Origin: Gammaproteobacteria bacterium
GTDB lineage: Bacteria > Pseudomonadota > Gammaproteobacteria > Steroidobacterales > GCA-2729495
Reading direction: 5' to 3'
Length of the DNA: 64,000 bases
Assembly: GCA_028285245.1 (NCBI GenBank)
Contig: JANQPY010000057.1
Span: 1-64,000 of the forward strand
A program made the position numbers and the translations under genes. Below the pieces are notes generated by a model. That model was not told the DNA's origin and did no database searches. It saw only the letters and a program-made list of their open reading frames with translations. Shown piece after piece: positions 29,631 to 40,648 of the stretch. Position 1 is the first letter of the stretch. Each line of letters starts with the position of its first letter.

Positions 29631-30938
29631 ATGATCGAAGCGTCCCAACAGAACCAGGTATGTTTGCGCACGGTTGCAGAGGGTGAGCCTGCGTCTTTAT
29701 CGACCTATCGAAAACTCGGTGGGTATGAGGCGTGGCGACGAGCGCTGGCAGGTGAGTGGAGTCCCGCCGAGATCGTCGAACAGGTCAAGACTTCTGGTTT
29801 ACGCGGTCGCGGTGGCGCAGGTTTTCCCACCGGTGTGAAGTGGAGTTTCATGCCCCGCGATGCCGATGGGCAGAAGTACATTGTGTGCAACTCTGATGAG
29901 AGTGAACCGGGCACCTGCCACGACCGCGATATCCTTCGTTACAACCCGCATGCGCTCATAGAGGGCATGGCGCTGGGCGGTCTCGCGATGGGCGCGACAG
30001 TTGGCTACAACTACATACGTGGCGAGTTTCTCGATGAACCGGTGGCGGTCTTCGAGGCGGCCCTTGCCGAAGCCTATGCGGAGGGGCTGCTCGGCAAGAA
30101 CATCCAGGGTTCCGGTGTCGATTTCGATCTGCATACCTTTGTGGGTGCGGGTGCCTACATCTGTGGTGAAGAGACCGGACTACTTGAATCCTTAGAGGGC
30201 AAACCTGGCAGGCCGCGTTTCAAGCCGCCGTTTCCGGCGAACTTCGGACTTTATGGGCGGCCAACCACGATTAACAACACCCAAAGCTTCGCTTCTGTGC
30301 CGATGATTCTGACCCGCGGTCCAGCCTGGTTTGCGGGGCTTGGGCCAGAAAATTCTGGAGGCACGCTAATCTTTTCGGTGTCTGGCCATGTGAATCGCCC
30401 GGGCAATCATGAGTTGCCGTTGGGCGTGGCCTTTCAGGATGTCATCGATTTGTGCGGTGGGATTCTTCACGGCAATTCGCTAAAGGCGGTCATTCCGGGC
30501 GGTTGCTCGGTGCCGGTCATGCCGGCGGCTGCGATCGAGAGCCTGACGCTCGACTACGACAGCCTGCGTGATGCTGGTTCGGCGTTGGGTACCGGTGCCA
30601 TGATCATCATGGACGAAACCACTTGCATGGTGTCAGCTCTCCAGCGCATCGCCCGGTTTTACTATCGCGAGTCGTGCGGACAGTGCACGCCTTGCCGTGA
30701 AGGTACGGGCTGGCTGTACCGCACGCTGGTCAGGATCTCTGCGGGACAGGGCACGGCGAGCGATCTGGAGCTGTTGGTTGATGTGGCCAATAAGATCGAA
30801 GGTCACACGATCTGTGCCTTCGGGGATGCTGCTGCCTGGCCGGTGCAAAGTTTCCTGAAGCACTTTTTCCACGAATTTGAGTACATGGTGCAGCACGGGG
30901 GGCGATCGATAGTTGATGCCCAGTCACGGGCGGCTTGA
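29631..30938 (+). CDS. nuoF: NADH-quinone oxidoreductase subunit F
   Basis: 435 aa. Binds NADH and FMN and carries [4Fe-4S] cluster N3. The FMN/NADH loop GLRGRGGAGFPTGVKW is near residue 57, the EPGTCHDRDI block follows, and the N3 ligands are ESCGQCTPCREGTGW plus the Cys in TICAFGDAAAWP. Confidence 0.97.
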   Translation: MIEASQQNQVCLRTVAEGEPASLSTYRKLGGYEAWRRALAGEWSPAEIVEQVKTSGLRGRGGAGFPTGVKWSFMPRDADGQKYIVCNSDESEPGTCHDRDILRYNPHALIEGMALGGLAMGATVGYNYIRGEFLDEPVAVFEAALAEAYAEGLLGKNIQGSGVDFDLHTFVGAGAYICGEETGLLESLEGKPGRPRFKPPFPANFGLYGRPTTINNTQSFASVPMILTRGPAWFAGLGPENSGGTLIFSVSGHVNRPGNHELPLGVAFQDVIDLCGGILHGNSLKAVIPGGCSVPVMPAAAIESLTLDYDSLRDAGSALGTGAMIIMDETTCMVSALQRIARFYYRESCGQCTPCREGTGWLYRTLVRISAGQGTASDLELLVDVANKIEGHTICAFGDAAAWPVQSFLKHFFHEFEYMVQHGGRSIVDAQSRAA

Positions 30939-30945
30939 GACGGGT

Positions 30946-33066
30946 ATGGCAGACGACAGCATCACGATTGAGGTCAACGGCGAGCCGCGTGAGGCCAGAC
31001 CTGGGCAAATGCTCATTGAGGTGACTGATGCGTGCGGCGATTATGTGCCGCGTTTCTGTTATCACGAAAAGCTGTCCGTTGCGGCCAACTGCCGCATGTG
31101 CCTGGTCGAAGTGGAAAACGCGCCCAAGCCATTGCCCGCCTGCGCGACTCCTGTGAGCGACGGCATGAAAGTCTTCACGCGGTCGGAGGCAGCAATCGCT
31201 GCACAAAGAGCGACCATGGAGTTTCTACTTATCAATCACCCTCTGGATTGCCCAATCTGTGACCAGGGCGGCGAGTGCGAGCTCCAGGATCTCGCCATGG
31301 GATACGGGCGCGATGTTTCTCGATTCACGGAGCGCAAGCGCTCAGTAGCTGATAAGAATTTGGGTCCGCTGGTCTCTACAGACATGACCCGCTGTATTCA
31401 CTGCACGCGCTGCGTCAGATTTGGCGATGAAGTCGCCGGCATTCAGGAGCTCGGCACGCTCGGTCGCGGCGAGACGATGGAAATCGGCACATACATTGAG
31501 CGCGCCGTCCAGCATGAGCTATCGGGCAATATCATCGATCTGTGTCCGGTGGGCGCACTAAACAACAAGCCCTACCGGTTTTCTGCCCGCGCCTGGGAGA
31601 TGGAGCAGCGCCGGACGGTATCTCCGCATGATGGCTTTGGGGCAAGCCTGTTTGCACACGTGATGGGTGGAAAGGTAAAGCGGGTTGTGCCGTGCCGGAA
31701 CGAGGCACTCAATGAGACCTGGGCCAGTGACCGTGATCGTTTCAGCTACGAGGGGTTGGGTGCGCCCGAGCGGGCAACCACGCCCCTGCGCCGGCGCGAC
31801 GGACGATTGGTTCCCTGCAGCTGGCAGGAGGCGCTGGAGACGGCCGCCGATTTGTTGCGTACCGCAGGCGCGAGCGCTGCAGCGCTTGTGTCGCCGAGCG
31901 CAACGGTCGAAGAGGGCTTTCTGGTTGCACGGGTCTTTGAACATTTAGGCTCTGCCAACATCGACCATCGCTTGCGGCAACGAGATTTTCGCGACCAGGA
32001 GGCCGATCCTGTGATGCCGTCTTTGCCGTGCGATATCCGCGCGGTGGACTCGGTTGACGCGCTGCTGGTTGTCGGCTCCGATCTGCGTAGCGAGCTGCCG
32101 TTGCTCGCCCATCGGGTTCGCACCGCGGCGTTAGCCGGCGCGCGCGTCAGCTTCGTTGAGCATCGTGCCTACGACTATCTGTTTCCCGTCCTGGCCAGGC
32201 ACAACAATGTCGAGCTGCAAGCGGAGCTGGAGACACTGCTGGAAGTTGCGCGGGGTGGCCAGGGCGAGCCGCAGCATCAGGCGACGGTCGATGCGTTGCG
32301 CACGGCAGAAGACGCCCAGATTTGGCTGGGCCAGATTGCTCTGCGCCATCCTGAATATGCCGCCCTGCGCCGGGCCGCAGCAGCGCTGGCTACAGAGACC
32401 GGATCACAGCTTGGCTATTTGGCAGAAGGTGCGAACGCGGCTGGCCTGGCGCTCGCTGGGGTGCTTCCGCACCGGGCGCCCGGCGGTGGCAGTCGTCCTG
32501 TTTCGGGTAAGGCGTTGGATGAACTGCTGCGTAGTCCGCCAGAAACGCTGCTGCTGCTGAATGTTGAACCAGTACACGACTGCGCAGAACGGGAAGCGGC
32601 TCAAGCGCTGTTGTCGCAATCAAGAATCATTGCAGTGAACCCATTTGTTGATGAGTCAACAGCTGCGCATGCAGAAGTTGTGCTGCCCATCGCCACCTGG
32701 GCGGAGACCGCGGGCACGTTCGTGAATCTGGGGGGCGACCAGCAGTCTTTTCAGGCTATCGCGTCGGTAGTTGGCGACAGCCGGCCTGCGTGGAAAGTTT
32801 TTCGAGTTCTCGGCAACCTGTTGGCAGTGCCGGATTGTGACTACGCCGATGCCGATGCCGTGCTCGCTGCAGCGCTGAGCGGTATGGGTGAATGGGCGCG
32901 TGACACCACGTTTAAGGTATCCGGGGACTTGCCGCCGCCGCCGGTCGCATCTGCGGCAAGAAATCTTGAGTTAGGGCCGTACGAGATCGATAGCATCGTG
33001 CGGCGCGCGCCGGCGTTGCAGCAAGTTGGCCGCAGGGCCGCTGACGAGGCTAACAAGGTCGCATGA
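30946..33066 (+). CDS. nuoG: NADH-quinone oxidoreductase subunit G
   Basis: 706 aa iron-sulfur subunit. The N1b [2Fe-2S] ligands ([20 protein letters not shown] plus CATPV), the His/Cys set of N5 ([18 protein letters not shown]) and N4 ([10 protein letters not shown] ... LCPVGAL) are present. The extra N7 site of E. coli NuoG (CxxCxxxC) is absent: the matching stretch reads [10 protein letters not shown]. The C-terminal molybdopterin-oxidoreductase-like domain is degenerate, as usual. The ATG at 30946 ([10 protein letters not shown]) is chosen, leaving 7 bp after nuoF. Confidence 0.96.
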   Translation: MADDSITIEVNGEPREARPGQMLIEVTDACGDYVPRFCYHEKLSVAANCRMCLVEVENAPKPLPACATPVSDGMKVFTRSEAAIAAQRATMEFLLINHPLDCPICDQGGECELQDLAMGYGRDVSRFTERKRSVADKNLGPLVSTDMTRCIHCTRCVRFGDEVAGIQELGTLGRGETMEIGTYIERAVQHELSGNIIDLCPVGALNNKPYRFSARAWEMEQRRTVSPHDGFGASLFAHVMGGKVKRVVPCRNEALNETWASDRDRFSYEGLGAPERATTPLRRRDGRLVPCSWQEALETAADLLRTAGASAAALVSPSATVEEGFLVARVFEHLGSANIDHRLRQRDFRDQEADPVMPSLPCDIRAVDSVDALLVVGSDLRSELPLLAHRVRTAALAGARVSFVEHRAYDYLFPVLARHNNVELQAELETLLEVARGGQGEPQHQATVDALRTAEDAQIWLGQIALRHPEYAALRRAAAALATETGSQLGYLAEGANAAGLALAGVLPHRAPGGGSRPVSGKALDELLRSPPETLLLLNVEPVHDCAEREAAQALLSQSRIIAVNPFVDESTAAHAEVVLPIATWAETAGTFVNLGGDQQSFQAIASVVGDSRPAWKVFRVLGNLLAVPDCDYADADAVLAAALSGMGEWARDTTFKVSGDLPPPPVASAARNLELGPYEIDSIVRRAPALQQVGRRAADEANKVA

Positions 33067-34136
33067 TTGAGCAACTCACCAACTTGCTCGATTTTTTGCC
33101 GCCCGTGCTCCTCACTATCGTTGTGAGCGCAGCGAAAATCGTGCCGTTGGTTGTGGTGCTGATTCTTTGCGTCGCGTTTCTGACGTTGGCTGAGCGCAAA
33201 GTGATCGGCGCCATGCAGAGCCGCGTTGGGCCCAACCGAGTCGGTCCGCGCGGGCTCGGGCAGCCATTTGCGGATGTGATCAAGCTGTTGCTGAAAGAAG
33301 TCATCCTGCCGGCCCGATCAAACCGCATACTGTTTCTTATCGCGCCGCTGCTATCGATAATTCCCGCCCTGGCCGCGTGGGCGGTCGTGCCTTTGTTTCC
33401 GGGCTTTGCCATTGCCGATATCGATGCCGGGCTGCTCTATGTGCTCGCCTTAACTTCGCTCAGTGTTTACGGCGTCATTCTCGCGGGGTGGGCCACTAAT
33501 TCGAAGTACGCCTTGCTTGGTGCGATGCGTTCCGCGGCGCAGATCGTGGCCTATGAGATCGCCATGGGGTTTGCGCTGGTTGGCGTGCTCATGGCCGGCG
33601 GCAGCCTCAACCTCGGTCAAATTGTGGCTGCTCAGGCAGGTGGCCCCGCGCAGTGGTTCTGGTTGCCGCTGTTTCCTCTATTTGTTGTGTACTTCATCTC
33701 CGGCGTTGCGGAGACCAACCGCGCTCCGTTTGACGTAGCCGAAGGCGAATCGGAGATTGTGGCGGGGTTCCACGTAGAGTATTCCGGTGTGGCGTTTGCG
33801 GTGTTCTTCCTCGCGGAATACGCCAACATGATACTAATCGCCGCGCTCACGGCTGTACTGTTTCTTGGCGGCTGGGAGTCGCCGTTCGCCGGTCCACTGT
33901 ATGCGTTTCTCGATGGCGGCGTCCTGGAGTTTATCCGGCACGATAGCCTGCTGTGGCTTTCCGCAAAAATCGCGGTGTTCTTGTTCTGTTTCCTGTGGTT
34001 CCGGGCTACGTTCCCCCGCTATCGCTACGATCAGATAATGCGGCTTGGCTGGAAGGTGTTTATTCCGGTCACGATCGTCTGGATTTTTGTTGAGGGCGCG
34101 ATGGTCGTGATGCAGGTGGGGCCTTGGAGCGCATGA
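33063..34136 (+). CDS. nuoH: NADH-quinone oxidoreductase subunit H
   Basis: 357 aa membrane subunit joining the membrane arm to the quinone site, with about eight hydrophobic segments. Conserved loops are [21 protein letters not shown] and [29 protein letters not shown]. The ATG overlaps the nuoG stop (ATGA). Confidence 0.97.
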   Translation: MIEQLTNLLDFLPPVLLTIVVSAAKIVPLVVVLILCVAFLTLAERKVIGAMQSRVGPNRVGPRGLGQPFADVIKLLLKEVILPARSNRILFLIAPLLSIIPALAAWAVVPLFPGFAIADIDAGLLYVLALTSLSVYGVILAGWATNSKYALLGAMRSAAQIVAYEIAMGFALVGVLMAGGSLNLGQIVAAQAGGPAQWFWLPLFPLFVVYFISGVAETNRAPFDVAEGESEIVAGFHVEYSGVAFAVFFLAEYANMILIAALTAVLFLGGWESPFAGPLYAFLDGGVLEFIRHDSLLWLSAKIAVFLFCFLWFRATFPRYRYDQIMRLGWKVFIPVTIVWIFVEGAMVVMQVGPWSA

Positions 34137-34137
34137 C

Positions 34138-34626
34138 GTGAAGCACTTCATCAATCTGTTCCGGACTTTCTCCCTCTGGGAGCTGATACGCGGTCTGCGG
34201 GTCACGCTGCGCAGTTTTTTTCGGCGCAAGGTCACGCTGAGTTATCCGGAGGAGAAAACCCCGCAGTCGCCCCGTTTCAGGGGGCTGCACGCGCTGCGAC
34301 GCTATCCCAACGGCGAAGAGCGCTGTATTGCATGCAAGCTCTGTCAGGCAGTTTGTCCGGCCGCCGCGATCACCATCGAGTCGGACGTTGCCGATGACGG
34401 CACGCGGCGCACGACCCGCTACGACATTGATTTGTTCAAGTGCATCTACTGCGGCTTTTGCGAGGAAGCCTGCCCTGTGGATGCCATCGTCGAGACGCGA
34501 GTATTTGAATATCACATGGAGCAGCGTGGCGAGAACATCATGACGAAAGACAAGCTGTTGGCCGTCGGTGATCGGTTTGAGCAGCAAATCGCTGCCGACC
34601 GGGCTGCTGAAGCGCGCTACCGATAG
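34138..34626 (+). CDS. nuoI: NADH-quinone oxidoreductase subunit I
   Basis: 162 aa peripheral subunit with two [4Fe-4S] clusters (N6a, N6b), from the ferredoxin motifs [16 protein letters not shown] and [16 protein letters not shown]. It starts with GTG one base after the nuoH stop. Confidence 0.97.
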   Translation: MKHFINLFRTFSLWELIRGLRVTLRSFFRRKVTLSYPEEKTPQSPRFRGLHALRRYPNGEERCIACKLCQAVCPAAAITIESDVADDGTRRTTRYDIDLFKCIYCGFCEEACPVDAIVETRVFEYHMEQRGENIMTKDKLLAVGDRFEQQIAADRAAEARYR

Positions 34627-34658
34627 TTCGCCGTTGATGCCCGCCAGGACCGTATAAC

Positions 34659-35261
34659 GTGCTATCGCTGATTTTCTTTTATGTGCTCGCAGCGATTCTC
34701 CTGGCTGCGGCAACCGGCGTGATCGTGGCGCGAAATCCTGTTTACTCGGTGCTATACCTTGTCTTGGCCTTTGTTACGAGCGCCGTGCTGTGGCTCTTGC
34801 TGGAGGCAGAGTTTCTCGCCATCGCGTTAGTGCTGGTCTATGTCGGCGCGGTCATGGTGTTGTTCCTGTTTGTCGTGATGATGCTGGACGTAGAGCGCGC
34901 CGAGCGGCAGGCCAGTTTCACGCGCTATGCGCCTGTCGGTGCGGCCCTGGCCTTTGTTGTGGCCGGAGAGCTGATCGCGGCGTTCTGGCTCAAGAGCCGA
35001 AGCATGCCGATGACCAGCTTTCAGGCGCCACGTGATGCGGGTTACAGCAACACGCGGGAGCTCGGAGCCGTGCTCTATACGCAGCATGTCTATGCATTTG
35101 AACTGGCCGCGATGATTCTGCTGCTGGCCATCGTGACAGCCATCGTTCTAACCATGCGCCGCCGGCCCGGTCTGAAGGCGCAGGACATCTCCGCGCAAGT
35201 GGCGGTTCGCGCTGAGGATCGTGTGCGGCTTGTCAGTATGCCGGCGGAAACCGACGAATGA
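34659..35261 (+). CDS. nuoJ: NADH-quinone oxidoreductase subunit J
   Basis: 200 aa membrane subunit with five hydrophobic segments. The [14 protein letters not shown] and [25 protein letters not shown] blocks are characteristic, including the Glu/Tyr region of the proton path. It starts with GTG and overlaps nuoK by 4 bp. Confidence 0.96.
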   Translation: MLSLIFFYVLAAILLAAATGVIVARNPVYSVLYLVLAFVTSAVLWLLLEAEFLAIALVLVYVGAVMVLFLFVVMMLDVERAERQASFTRYAPVGAALAFVVAGELIAAFWLKSRSMPMTSFQAPRDAGYSNTRELGAVLYTQHVYAFELAAMILLLAIVTAIVLTMRRRPGLKAQDISAQVAVRAEDRVRLVSMPAETDE

Positions 35262-35563
35262 TCACATTGGGCCACTATCTGGGTTTGTCCGCTGCACTGT
35301 TTGTTATCAGCCTGGCTGGCATCTTTCTAAACCGGAAGAACATTATCCTGTTGCTAATGTGCGTTGAGCTGATGCTGCTCGCGGTCAACTTCAATTTCAT
35401 TGCATTCTCGAGATTTCTCGGCGATTCCACGGGCCAGATATTTGTCTTCTTTATCCTCACGGTGGCGGCGGCCGAGGCAGCTATTGGATTGGCGATTCTC
35501 GTGGTGGTGTTTCGCTCCCGTCGAACCATCGCCGTTCGGGACCTGACGAGCCTGAAAGGGTAG
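35258..35563 (+). CDS. nuoK: NADH-quinone oxidoreductase subunit K
   Basis: 101 aa, three membrane segments. The conserved Glu residues in [16 protein letters not shown] and [14 protein letters not shown], needed for proton transfer, are present. Confidence 0.96.
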   Translation: MITLGHYLGLSAALFVISLAGIFLNRKNIILLLMCVELMLLAVNFNFIAFSRFLGDSTGQIFVFFILTVAAAEAAIGLAILVVVFRSRRTIAVRDLTSLKG

Positions 35564-35565
35564 CC

Positions 35566-37521
35566 GTGAAGGAGATTTATCTCGCTATTGTCATGTCGCC
35601 ACTCGTTGCGGCGCTGCTCGCCGGGCTTGGCGGGCGCCTGCTTGGCCGCGCCGGCGCCCACAGCGTCACCATCCTGGGTGTAGGTATCTCCGCAGTCTTG
35701 AGTGTGTATGTCTTGTATCAGCAGGCCATTGGCGGCGCGCCGGCAGAAAACGTCAGCGTGTACACCTGGCTGATCAGCGATGGCGTGCGCATGGAGGTGG
35801 GCTTTCTCGTAGACCGGCTTTCGGCGCTCATGATGGTGGTCGTCACCTTCGTATCGCTCATGGTGCATGTCTACACAATCGGGTACATGCACGACGATCC
35901 CGGTTACCAGCGGTTCTTCAGCTATATCTCGCTGTTTACCTTTGCGATGCTGATGCTGGTCATGGCGAACAACCTGCTGCAGCTATTTTTTGGTTGGGAG
36001 GCGGTAGGTCTCGTGTCTTACCTGCTAATAGGCTTTTGGTACACGCGTCCGACCGCTATTTTCGCGAACCTCAAGGCGTTCCTGGTAAATCGGGTAGGGG
36101 ACTTCGGGTTTATCCTGGGCATTGCGGCGATTCTGTACATGACCGGCAGTCTGGACTACGCGGAGATTTTTGCTCGGGCGCCTGAGTTGGCTGATGCCGA
36201 GCTTCAGGTCGGTCCGAACACGGTTTGGCCTGCACTAACGGTGGCCTGCATCCTCTTGTTTATTGGCGCCATGGGTAAGTCCGCGCAGGTCCCGCTGCAT
36301 GTGTGGCTGCCAGACTCGATGGAGGGGCCCACACCGATATCCGCGCTCATCCACGCTGCCACTATGGTGACCGCTGGTGTGTTCCTCATCGCCCGCATGT
36401 CACCGCTATTCGAGCATTCCGTCGCCGCGCTATCGGTAGTGCTGTGTATAGGCGCAATCACGGCCTTATTTACCGGCCTGCTGGGCCTGGTGCAGTTCGA
36501 CATCAAGCGCGTCGTGGCTTATTCCACGCTCTCGCAGCTTGGCTACATGATGGTGGCGCAGGGCGCATCGGCGTATGGCGCAGGCATGTTTCATCTCACC
36601 ACGCATGCCTTTTTCAAGGCGTTGCTATTTCTGGCCGCCGGCTCCGTCATCATTGCCCTGCATCACGAGCAGGACATGCGCAGAATGGGCGGTCTGCGGC
36701 GCTATTTGCCAATTACCTACTGGACTTGCCTGCTGGGCTGTCTTTCACTGATTGGATTTCCAGCGTTTTCCGGCTTCTTTTCAAAAGATGCACTGATCGA
36801 GTCGGTGCATTTGTCCACGACCCCTGGGGCCGGGTTGGCCTATGCGTGCGTGCTGGCTGGCGTGTTCATCACGGCGCTGTATACGTTTCGTATGTTCTTT
36901 ATGGTTTTTCACGGACCCGAGCGCATCAGTGACGATGCTCGCGGGCATCTGCACGAGCCCGGCTGGGTTGTGACGCTCCCGTTGGTCTTGCTTGCCGTTC
37001 CATCCGTCGTGCTGGGCTGGTTGACCGCCGGCCCGGTGCTGTTTGGAGACTTTTTTGGCGCCAGTCTGCAGGTGTTGCCATCGCAGGATGTGGTGTCTGT
37101 CTTAGGCAGCAAGATCTGGCAAGGTCCGGGTGCGTTCGTGCTGCACGGCTTTGCCACGCCTGCGCTCTACCTCGCGCTGGCTGGCGTGGGTCTGGCCTGG
37201 TACCTGTACCTGCGCAATCCGTCGTTACTCAAACGTCTGGCGGACGCCGCCAAGCCCATCCGCCTGCTATTGGAGAAGAAGTATTACGCTGACACCCTGG
37301 CTGAACAGGTTGTGCCTGCCGGCAGTCGCGGCGTGGGCAAGCTGCTTTGGCGCTTCGGCGATGCGGCTGTGATCGACGGCCTGGCGGTAAATGGCTCGGC
37401 GAGATTGGTGGGCTGGGCCGCACGCAAGCTCCGGCTCATTCAGACGGGCGAACTCTACGGCTATGCCTTCGCCATGATTTTCGGTCTGGCTGCCCTGATG
37501 CTCTGGCTTCTCATAGGTTGA
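35566..37521 (+). CDS. nuoL: NADH-quinone oxidoreductase subunit L
   Basis: 651 aa antiporter-like proton-pumping subunit with a long C-terminal lateral helix region. The core motif FFGWEAVGLVSYLLIGFW, the Lys region GAMGKSAQVPLHVWLPDSMEGPTPISALIHAATMVTAG and YSTLSQLGYMM are typical. It starts with GTG two bases after nuoK; its TGA shares one base with the nuoM ATG. Confidence 0.97.
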   Translation: MKEIYLAIVMSPLVAALLAGLGGRLLGRAGAHSVTILGVGISAVLSVYVLYQQAIGGAPAENVSVYTWLISDGVRMEVGFLVDRLSALMMVVVTFVSLMVHVYTIGYMHDDPGYQRFFSYISLFTFAMLMLVMANNLLQLFFGWEAVGLVSYLLIGFWYTRPTAIFANLKAFLVNRVGDFGFILGIAAILYMTGSLDYAEIFARAPELADAELQVGPNTVWPALTVACILLFIGAMGKSAQVPLHVWLPDSMEGPTPISALIHAATMVTAGVFLIARMSPLFEHSVAALSVVLCIGAITALFTGLLGLVQFDIKRVVAYSTLSQLGYMMVAQGASAYGAGMFHLTTHAFFKALLFLAAGSVIIALHHEQDMRRMGGLRRYLPITYWTCLLGCLSLIGFPAFSGFFSKDALIESVHLSTTPGAGLAYACVLAGVFITALYTFRMFFMVFHGPERISDDARGHLHEPGWVVTLPLVLLAVPSVVLGWLTAGPVLFGDFFGASLQVLPSQDVVSVLGSKIWQGPGAFVLHGFATPALYLALAGVGLAWYLYLRNPSLLKRLADAAKPIRLLLEKKYYADTLAEQVVPAGSRGVGKLLWRFGDAAVIDGLAVNGSARLVGWAARKLRLIQTGELYGYAFAMIFGLAALMLWLLIG

Positions 37522-39029
37522 TGGTGACGGTGGGATTGCTTTCGGTCCTGATTTGGCTGCCGATTTTTGGCGGCCTGGCCGTGATGCTGCTCGGCGGGCG
37601 CGGACGTAGCGATCGCTGGCTCTCGCTGGGCATCTCCGTGGCGACCTTCCTGCTGAGTATCCCGTTATGGATTGGCTTTGAGCGTGGCACGGCAGCAATG
37701 CAGTTTGTTGAGCGCGTTGATTGGATCCGCGCGTTCAGGGTTGAGTATTTTCTCGGGGTCGACGGGTTTTCGATGCCGTTGATTCTGCTCACCACCTTCC
37801 TCACGCCGATCGTCGTGTTGGCAGGCTGGGAGTCCATCAAGCAGCGCCCAGCGCAGTACTTTGGTGCCTTCCTGATTCTGGAAGGGCTGATGATTGGCGT
37901 CTTCAGTGCATTAGATGCGCTGCTGTTCTATGTATTCTGGGAAGCCATGCTCGTGCCGATGTTCGTGATCATCGGTATCTGGGGAGGCGAGCGGCGGGTC
38001 TACGCCACAGTTAAGTTTTTCTTGTACACGTTCCTCGGCTCGGTCTTTATGCTGATCGCGCTCATCTACCTCTATCTGCAGGCCGGCAGCTACAGCATCC
38101 TGGCATTTCACGAGCTGCCGTTGCGGCTCAGCGAACAGATCTGGGTGTTTCTGGCGTTTCTGATCGCTTTTGCAGTCAAAGTACCGATGTGGCCGGTCCA
38201 CACCTGGCTGCCGGATGCGCATGTTGAGGCACCGACCGGTGGATCTGTTGTGCTGGCTGCCGTGCTCCTGAAGATGGGTGGCTATGGCTTCCTGAGATTC
38301 AGTTTGCCAATCGCACCGGATGCCAGCGCAACCCTTGACTTGTTGATGATCGGCCTGTCGTTAATGGCAGTGGTCTACATCGGCTTTGTTGCCCTGGTTC
38401 AGCAGGATATGAAGAAGCTCATCGCGTACTCATCCATTGCTCATATGGGCTTTGTCACGCTGGGACTCTTTGTTGCCTGGAGCATCTTAAGCAACACTGG
38501 GCAGTCAACGGGGAGCGCGATGGGGGTGACGGGCGGGGTCGTGCAGATGATTTCCCACGGGTTTATCTCTGCGGCCTTGTTTCTTTGTGTTGGTGTGCTG
38601 TATGACCGCATGCACACACGGGACATTTCTGCCTACGGCGGCGTCGTTAACACCATGCCGAAGTTTGCTGCATTACTGGTGCTTTTTGCGATGGCGAACG
38701 CCGGCCTGCCTGGTACCTCCGGATTCGTTGGCGAGTTCTTGGTGATTCTGGCGAGCTTTAAGGCGAGCTTTTGGTACGCAGCGCTGGCTGCAACAACGCT
38801 GGTTCTGGGTGCCGCCTATACCCTATGGATGGTCAAGCGAGTGGTATTTGGTGCCGTGACCAATGACACCGTAGCGGGCCTGAACGATATCGGCGTGCGG
38901 GAATTTGGCCTGTTGGCGATCATGGCCCTGATGGTGTTGCTGCTCGGCTTGTGGCCGGCGCCACTGGTCGACGTGATGGCCGCCAGCGCTGACCGTCTGG
39001 TTGAGCAAATGTTGAGCTCCAAGCTCTAG
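37521..39029 (+). CDS. nuoM: NADH-quinone oxidoreductase subunit M
   Basis: 502 aa antiporter-like proton-pumping subunit. Key motifs are FYVFWEAMLVPMFVIIG (conserved Glu), VKVPMWPVHTWLPDAHVEAPTGGSVVLA (conserved Lys) and AYSSIAHMGFV. The ATG at 37521 (MVTVGLLSVL) overlaps the nuoL stop; a longer in-frame extension inside nuoL is not real. Confidence 0.97.
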   Translation: MVTVGLLSVLIWLPIFGGLAVMLLGGRGRSDRWLSLGISVATFLLSIPLWIGFERGTAAMQFVERVDWIRAFRVEYFLGVDGFSMPLILLTTFLTPIVVLAGWESIKQRPAQYFGAFLILEGLMIGVFSALDALLFYVFWEAMLVPMFVIIGIWGGERRVYATVKFFLYTFLGSVFMLIALIYLYLQAGSYSILAFHELPLRLSEQIWVFLAFLIAFAVKVPMWPVHTWLPDAHVEAPTGGSVVLAAVLLKMGGYGFLRFSLPIAPDASATLDLLMIGLSLMAVVYIGFVALVQQDMKKLIAYSSIAHMGFVTLGLFVAWSILSNTGQSTGSAMGVTGGVVQMISHGFISAALFLCVGVLYDRMHTRDISAYGGVVNTMPKFAALLVLFAMANAGLPGTSGFVGEFLVILASFKASFWYAALAATTLVLGAAYTLWMVKRVVFGAVTNDTVAGLNDIGVREFGLLAIMALMVLLLGLWPAPLVDVMAASADRLVEQMLSSKL

Positions 39030-39038
39030 GTCGCGAAC

Positions 39039-40478
39039 GTGCTGCCACTGGAATACTTGCCTGCACTGCCCGAGCTGATTTTGGCTGGCTGTATTTGCCT
39101 GTTGTTGCTCGTCGATTTGTTCATTAGCGATAAGTGGCGGGATCTGACCTATCTGCTGGCAATTGCTACGTTGCTGGCCACGGCGTTCGGCGTCATGACG
39201 GTCATGGCCAGCACCGGCCCGGGCACGCTGGAGGTGTTCGCTGGCAGTTTTGTCAGTGACCCGCTGGCCTCATTCCTTAAGTCCCTTAGTCTGATTACCT
39301 TGGCCGTCATTTTCGTGTATTCGCGCGCCTACTTGCGGGATCAGGAGTACTACAAAGGTGAGTACTACCTGCTGAGTTTGTTCGCTCTGCTCGGGATCCA
39401 GGTAATGGTGTCGGCGGGTAGCATGCTCACCATGTATCTCGGACTCGAGATGCTGTCGCTTGCCCTTTACGGCTTGGTGGCCTTCGACCGCGATTCGCCC
39501 ATGGCAGCAGAGGCCGCCATGAAATACTTTGTGCTTGGCGCGATTGCTTCCGGATGCCTGCTGTATGGAATCAGCGTGATCTACGGCGTCACGGGAAGCG
39601 TCACACTCACCGAAGTCTCTGCGTCTCTCGCCAGCGGGCGGGGTGATGATCTCGCCGTGTTAGCCGGACTGGCCCTGATCATCGTCGGGGTCGCGTTTAA
39701 GTTCGGTGGCGTACCTTTCCATATGTGGCTTCCGGACGTCTATGCGGGCGCGCCCATGAGCGTTACCTTGCTGATCGGCACGGTGCCCAAGCTTGCTGCG
39801 TTCGCCCTTATGTTGCGCGTCGTCTCGGATGGCCTGGCACCGCTGGCAATTCATTGGGAGCTTGTGCTGGCTTTTGTCGGGGTCGCGTCACTGGCACTCG
39901 GCAACGTGGTGGCGATTGCCCAGACCAACGTAAAGCGCATGCTGGCTTATTCAACGATCGGTCATGTCGGTTTTATTTTGCTGGGCTTCTCCACCGCCAG
40001 CCGCGATGGAACCGAGGCGGCGCTTTTCTATACGGTGGTCTACGTGATCATGGCGGCGGCGGCTTTCGGCACACTGATTCTGCTGGGGCGACGCGGGGAC
40101 GAAGCCGACCAGCTTGATGATCTGCGAGGTTTGAACCAGCGCAGTCCCTGGTTCGCCGCCATGCTGCTGCTGGTAATGGTGAGCATGATTGGCATTCCAC
40201 CGCTGGCCGGGTTCTACGCGAAGTGGTGGGTTCTGGCCGCCCTGATCGACGCCGGGCATATCGGACTGGCGCTCGCCGCCGTGGTCTTCTCCGTCGTCGG
40301 GGCTTTTTATTACCTGCGGGTCATCAAGCTCATGTACTTCGACGGGGCGCAGTCCAACAGCGCCCTTCGCTCAGGCGCCGACTTGCGGGCGGTGCTTAGC
40401 GCGAATGCACTGCTGGTCCTTGGGATCGGCCTGTTTCCGGACGCTTTGATTGAGCTGTGCGCGCGCGCCCTGGGCTGA
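39039..40478 (+). CDS. nuoN: NADH-quinone oxidoreductase subunit N
   Basis: 479 aa antiporter-like proton-pumping subunit. YLGLEMLSLALYGLVAF (conserved Glu), GVAFKFGGVPFHMWLPDVYAGAPMSVT (conserved Lys) and LAYSTIGHVGFILLG are intact. It starts with GTG and closes the nuo operon; the metY promoter lies directly behind. Confidence 0.97.
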   Translation: MLPLEYLPALPELILAGCICLLLLVDLFISDKWRDLTYLLAIATLLATAFGVMTVMASTGPGTLEVFAGSFVSDPLASFLKSLSLITLAVIFVYSRAYLRDQEYYKGEYYLLSLFALLGIQVMVSAGSMLTMYLGLEMLSLALYGLVAFDRDSPMAAEAAMKYFVLGAIASGCLLYGISVIYGVTGSVTLTEVSASLASGRGDDLAVLAGLALIIVGVAFKFGGVPFHMWLPDVYAGAPMSVTLLIGTVPKLAAFALMLRVVSDGLAPLAIHWELVLAFVGVASLALGNVVAIAQTNVKRMLAYSTIGHVGFILLGFSTASRDGTEAALFYTVVYVIMAAAAFGTLILLGRRGDEADQLDDLRGLNQRSPWFAAMLLLVMVSMIGIPPLAGFYAKWWVLAALIDAGHIGLALAAVVFSVVGAFYYLRVIKLMYFDGAQSNSALRSGADLRAVLSANALLVLGIGLFPDALIELCARALG

Positions 40479-40513
40479 CGGGTTTGAACCCTCCCGCCGC
40501 CCGGCCCCGCTGG

Positions 40514-40542
40514 TTGCGGGTCTAAATCGAAATCGGTAGTAT
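40514..40542 (+). promoter_or_regulatory. Sigma-70 promoter of the metY-rimP-nusA-infB operon
   Basis: TTGCGG (40514-40519), 17-bp spacer, TAGTAT (40537-40542), then a GC-rich discriminator (CCCGGCCC) before the tRNA. GC-rich discriminators are typical of stringently controlled stable-RNA promoters. Confidence 0.65.
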
Positions 40543-40556
40543 CCCGGCCCTGCGGA

Positions 40557-40633
40557 TGCGGGGTGGAGCAGTCTGGCAGCTCGTCGGGCTCATAACCCGA
40601 AGGTCGCAGGTTCGAATCCTGCCCCCGCTACCA
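40557..40633 (+). tRNA. metY: Initiator tRNA-fMet(CAT)
   Basis: 77 nt with encoded CCA. Anticodon loop CTCATAA with three consecutive G-C pairs in the stem (GGG/CCC), a hallmark of initiators. Acceptor positions 1 and 72 do not pair, as needed for formylation, but the mismatch is U1-U72 here, not the common C1-A72. Its place before rimP-nusA-infB matches E. coli metY. Confidence 0.95.
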
Positions 40634-40648
40634 AGACTGGTAGGAAAA

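Noticed and set aside
37347..37520. Long N-terminal extension of nuoM inside nuoL
   Set aside because: The extension is Arg/Gly-rich and unlike NuoM; the ATG at 37521 fits the family and the overlap pattern of the operon.
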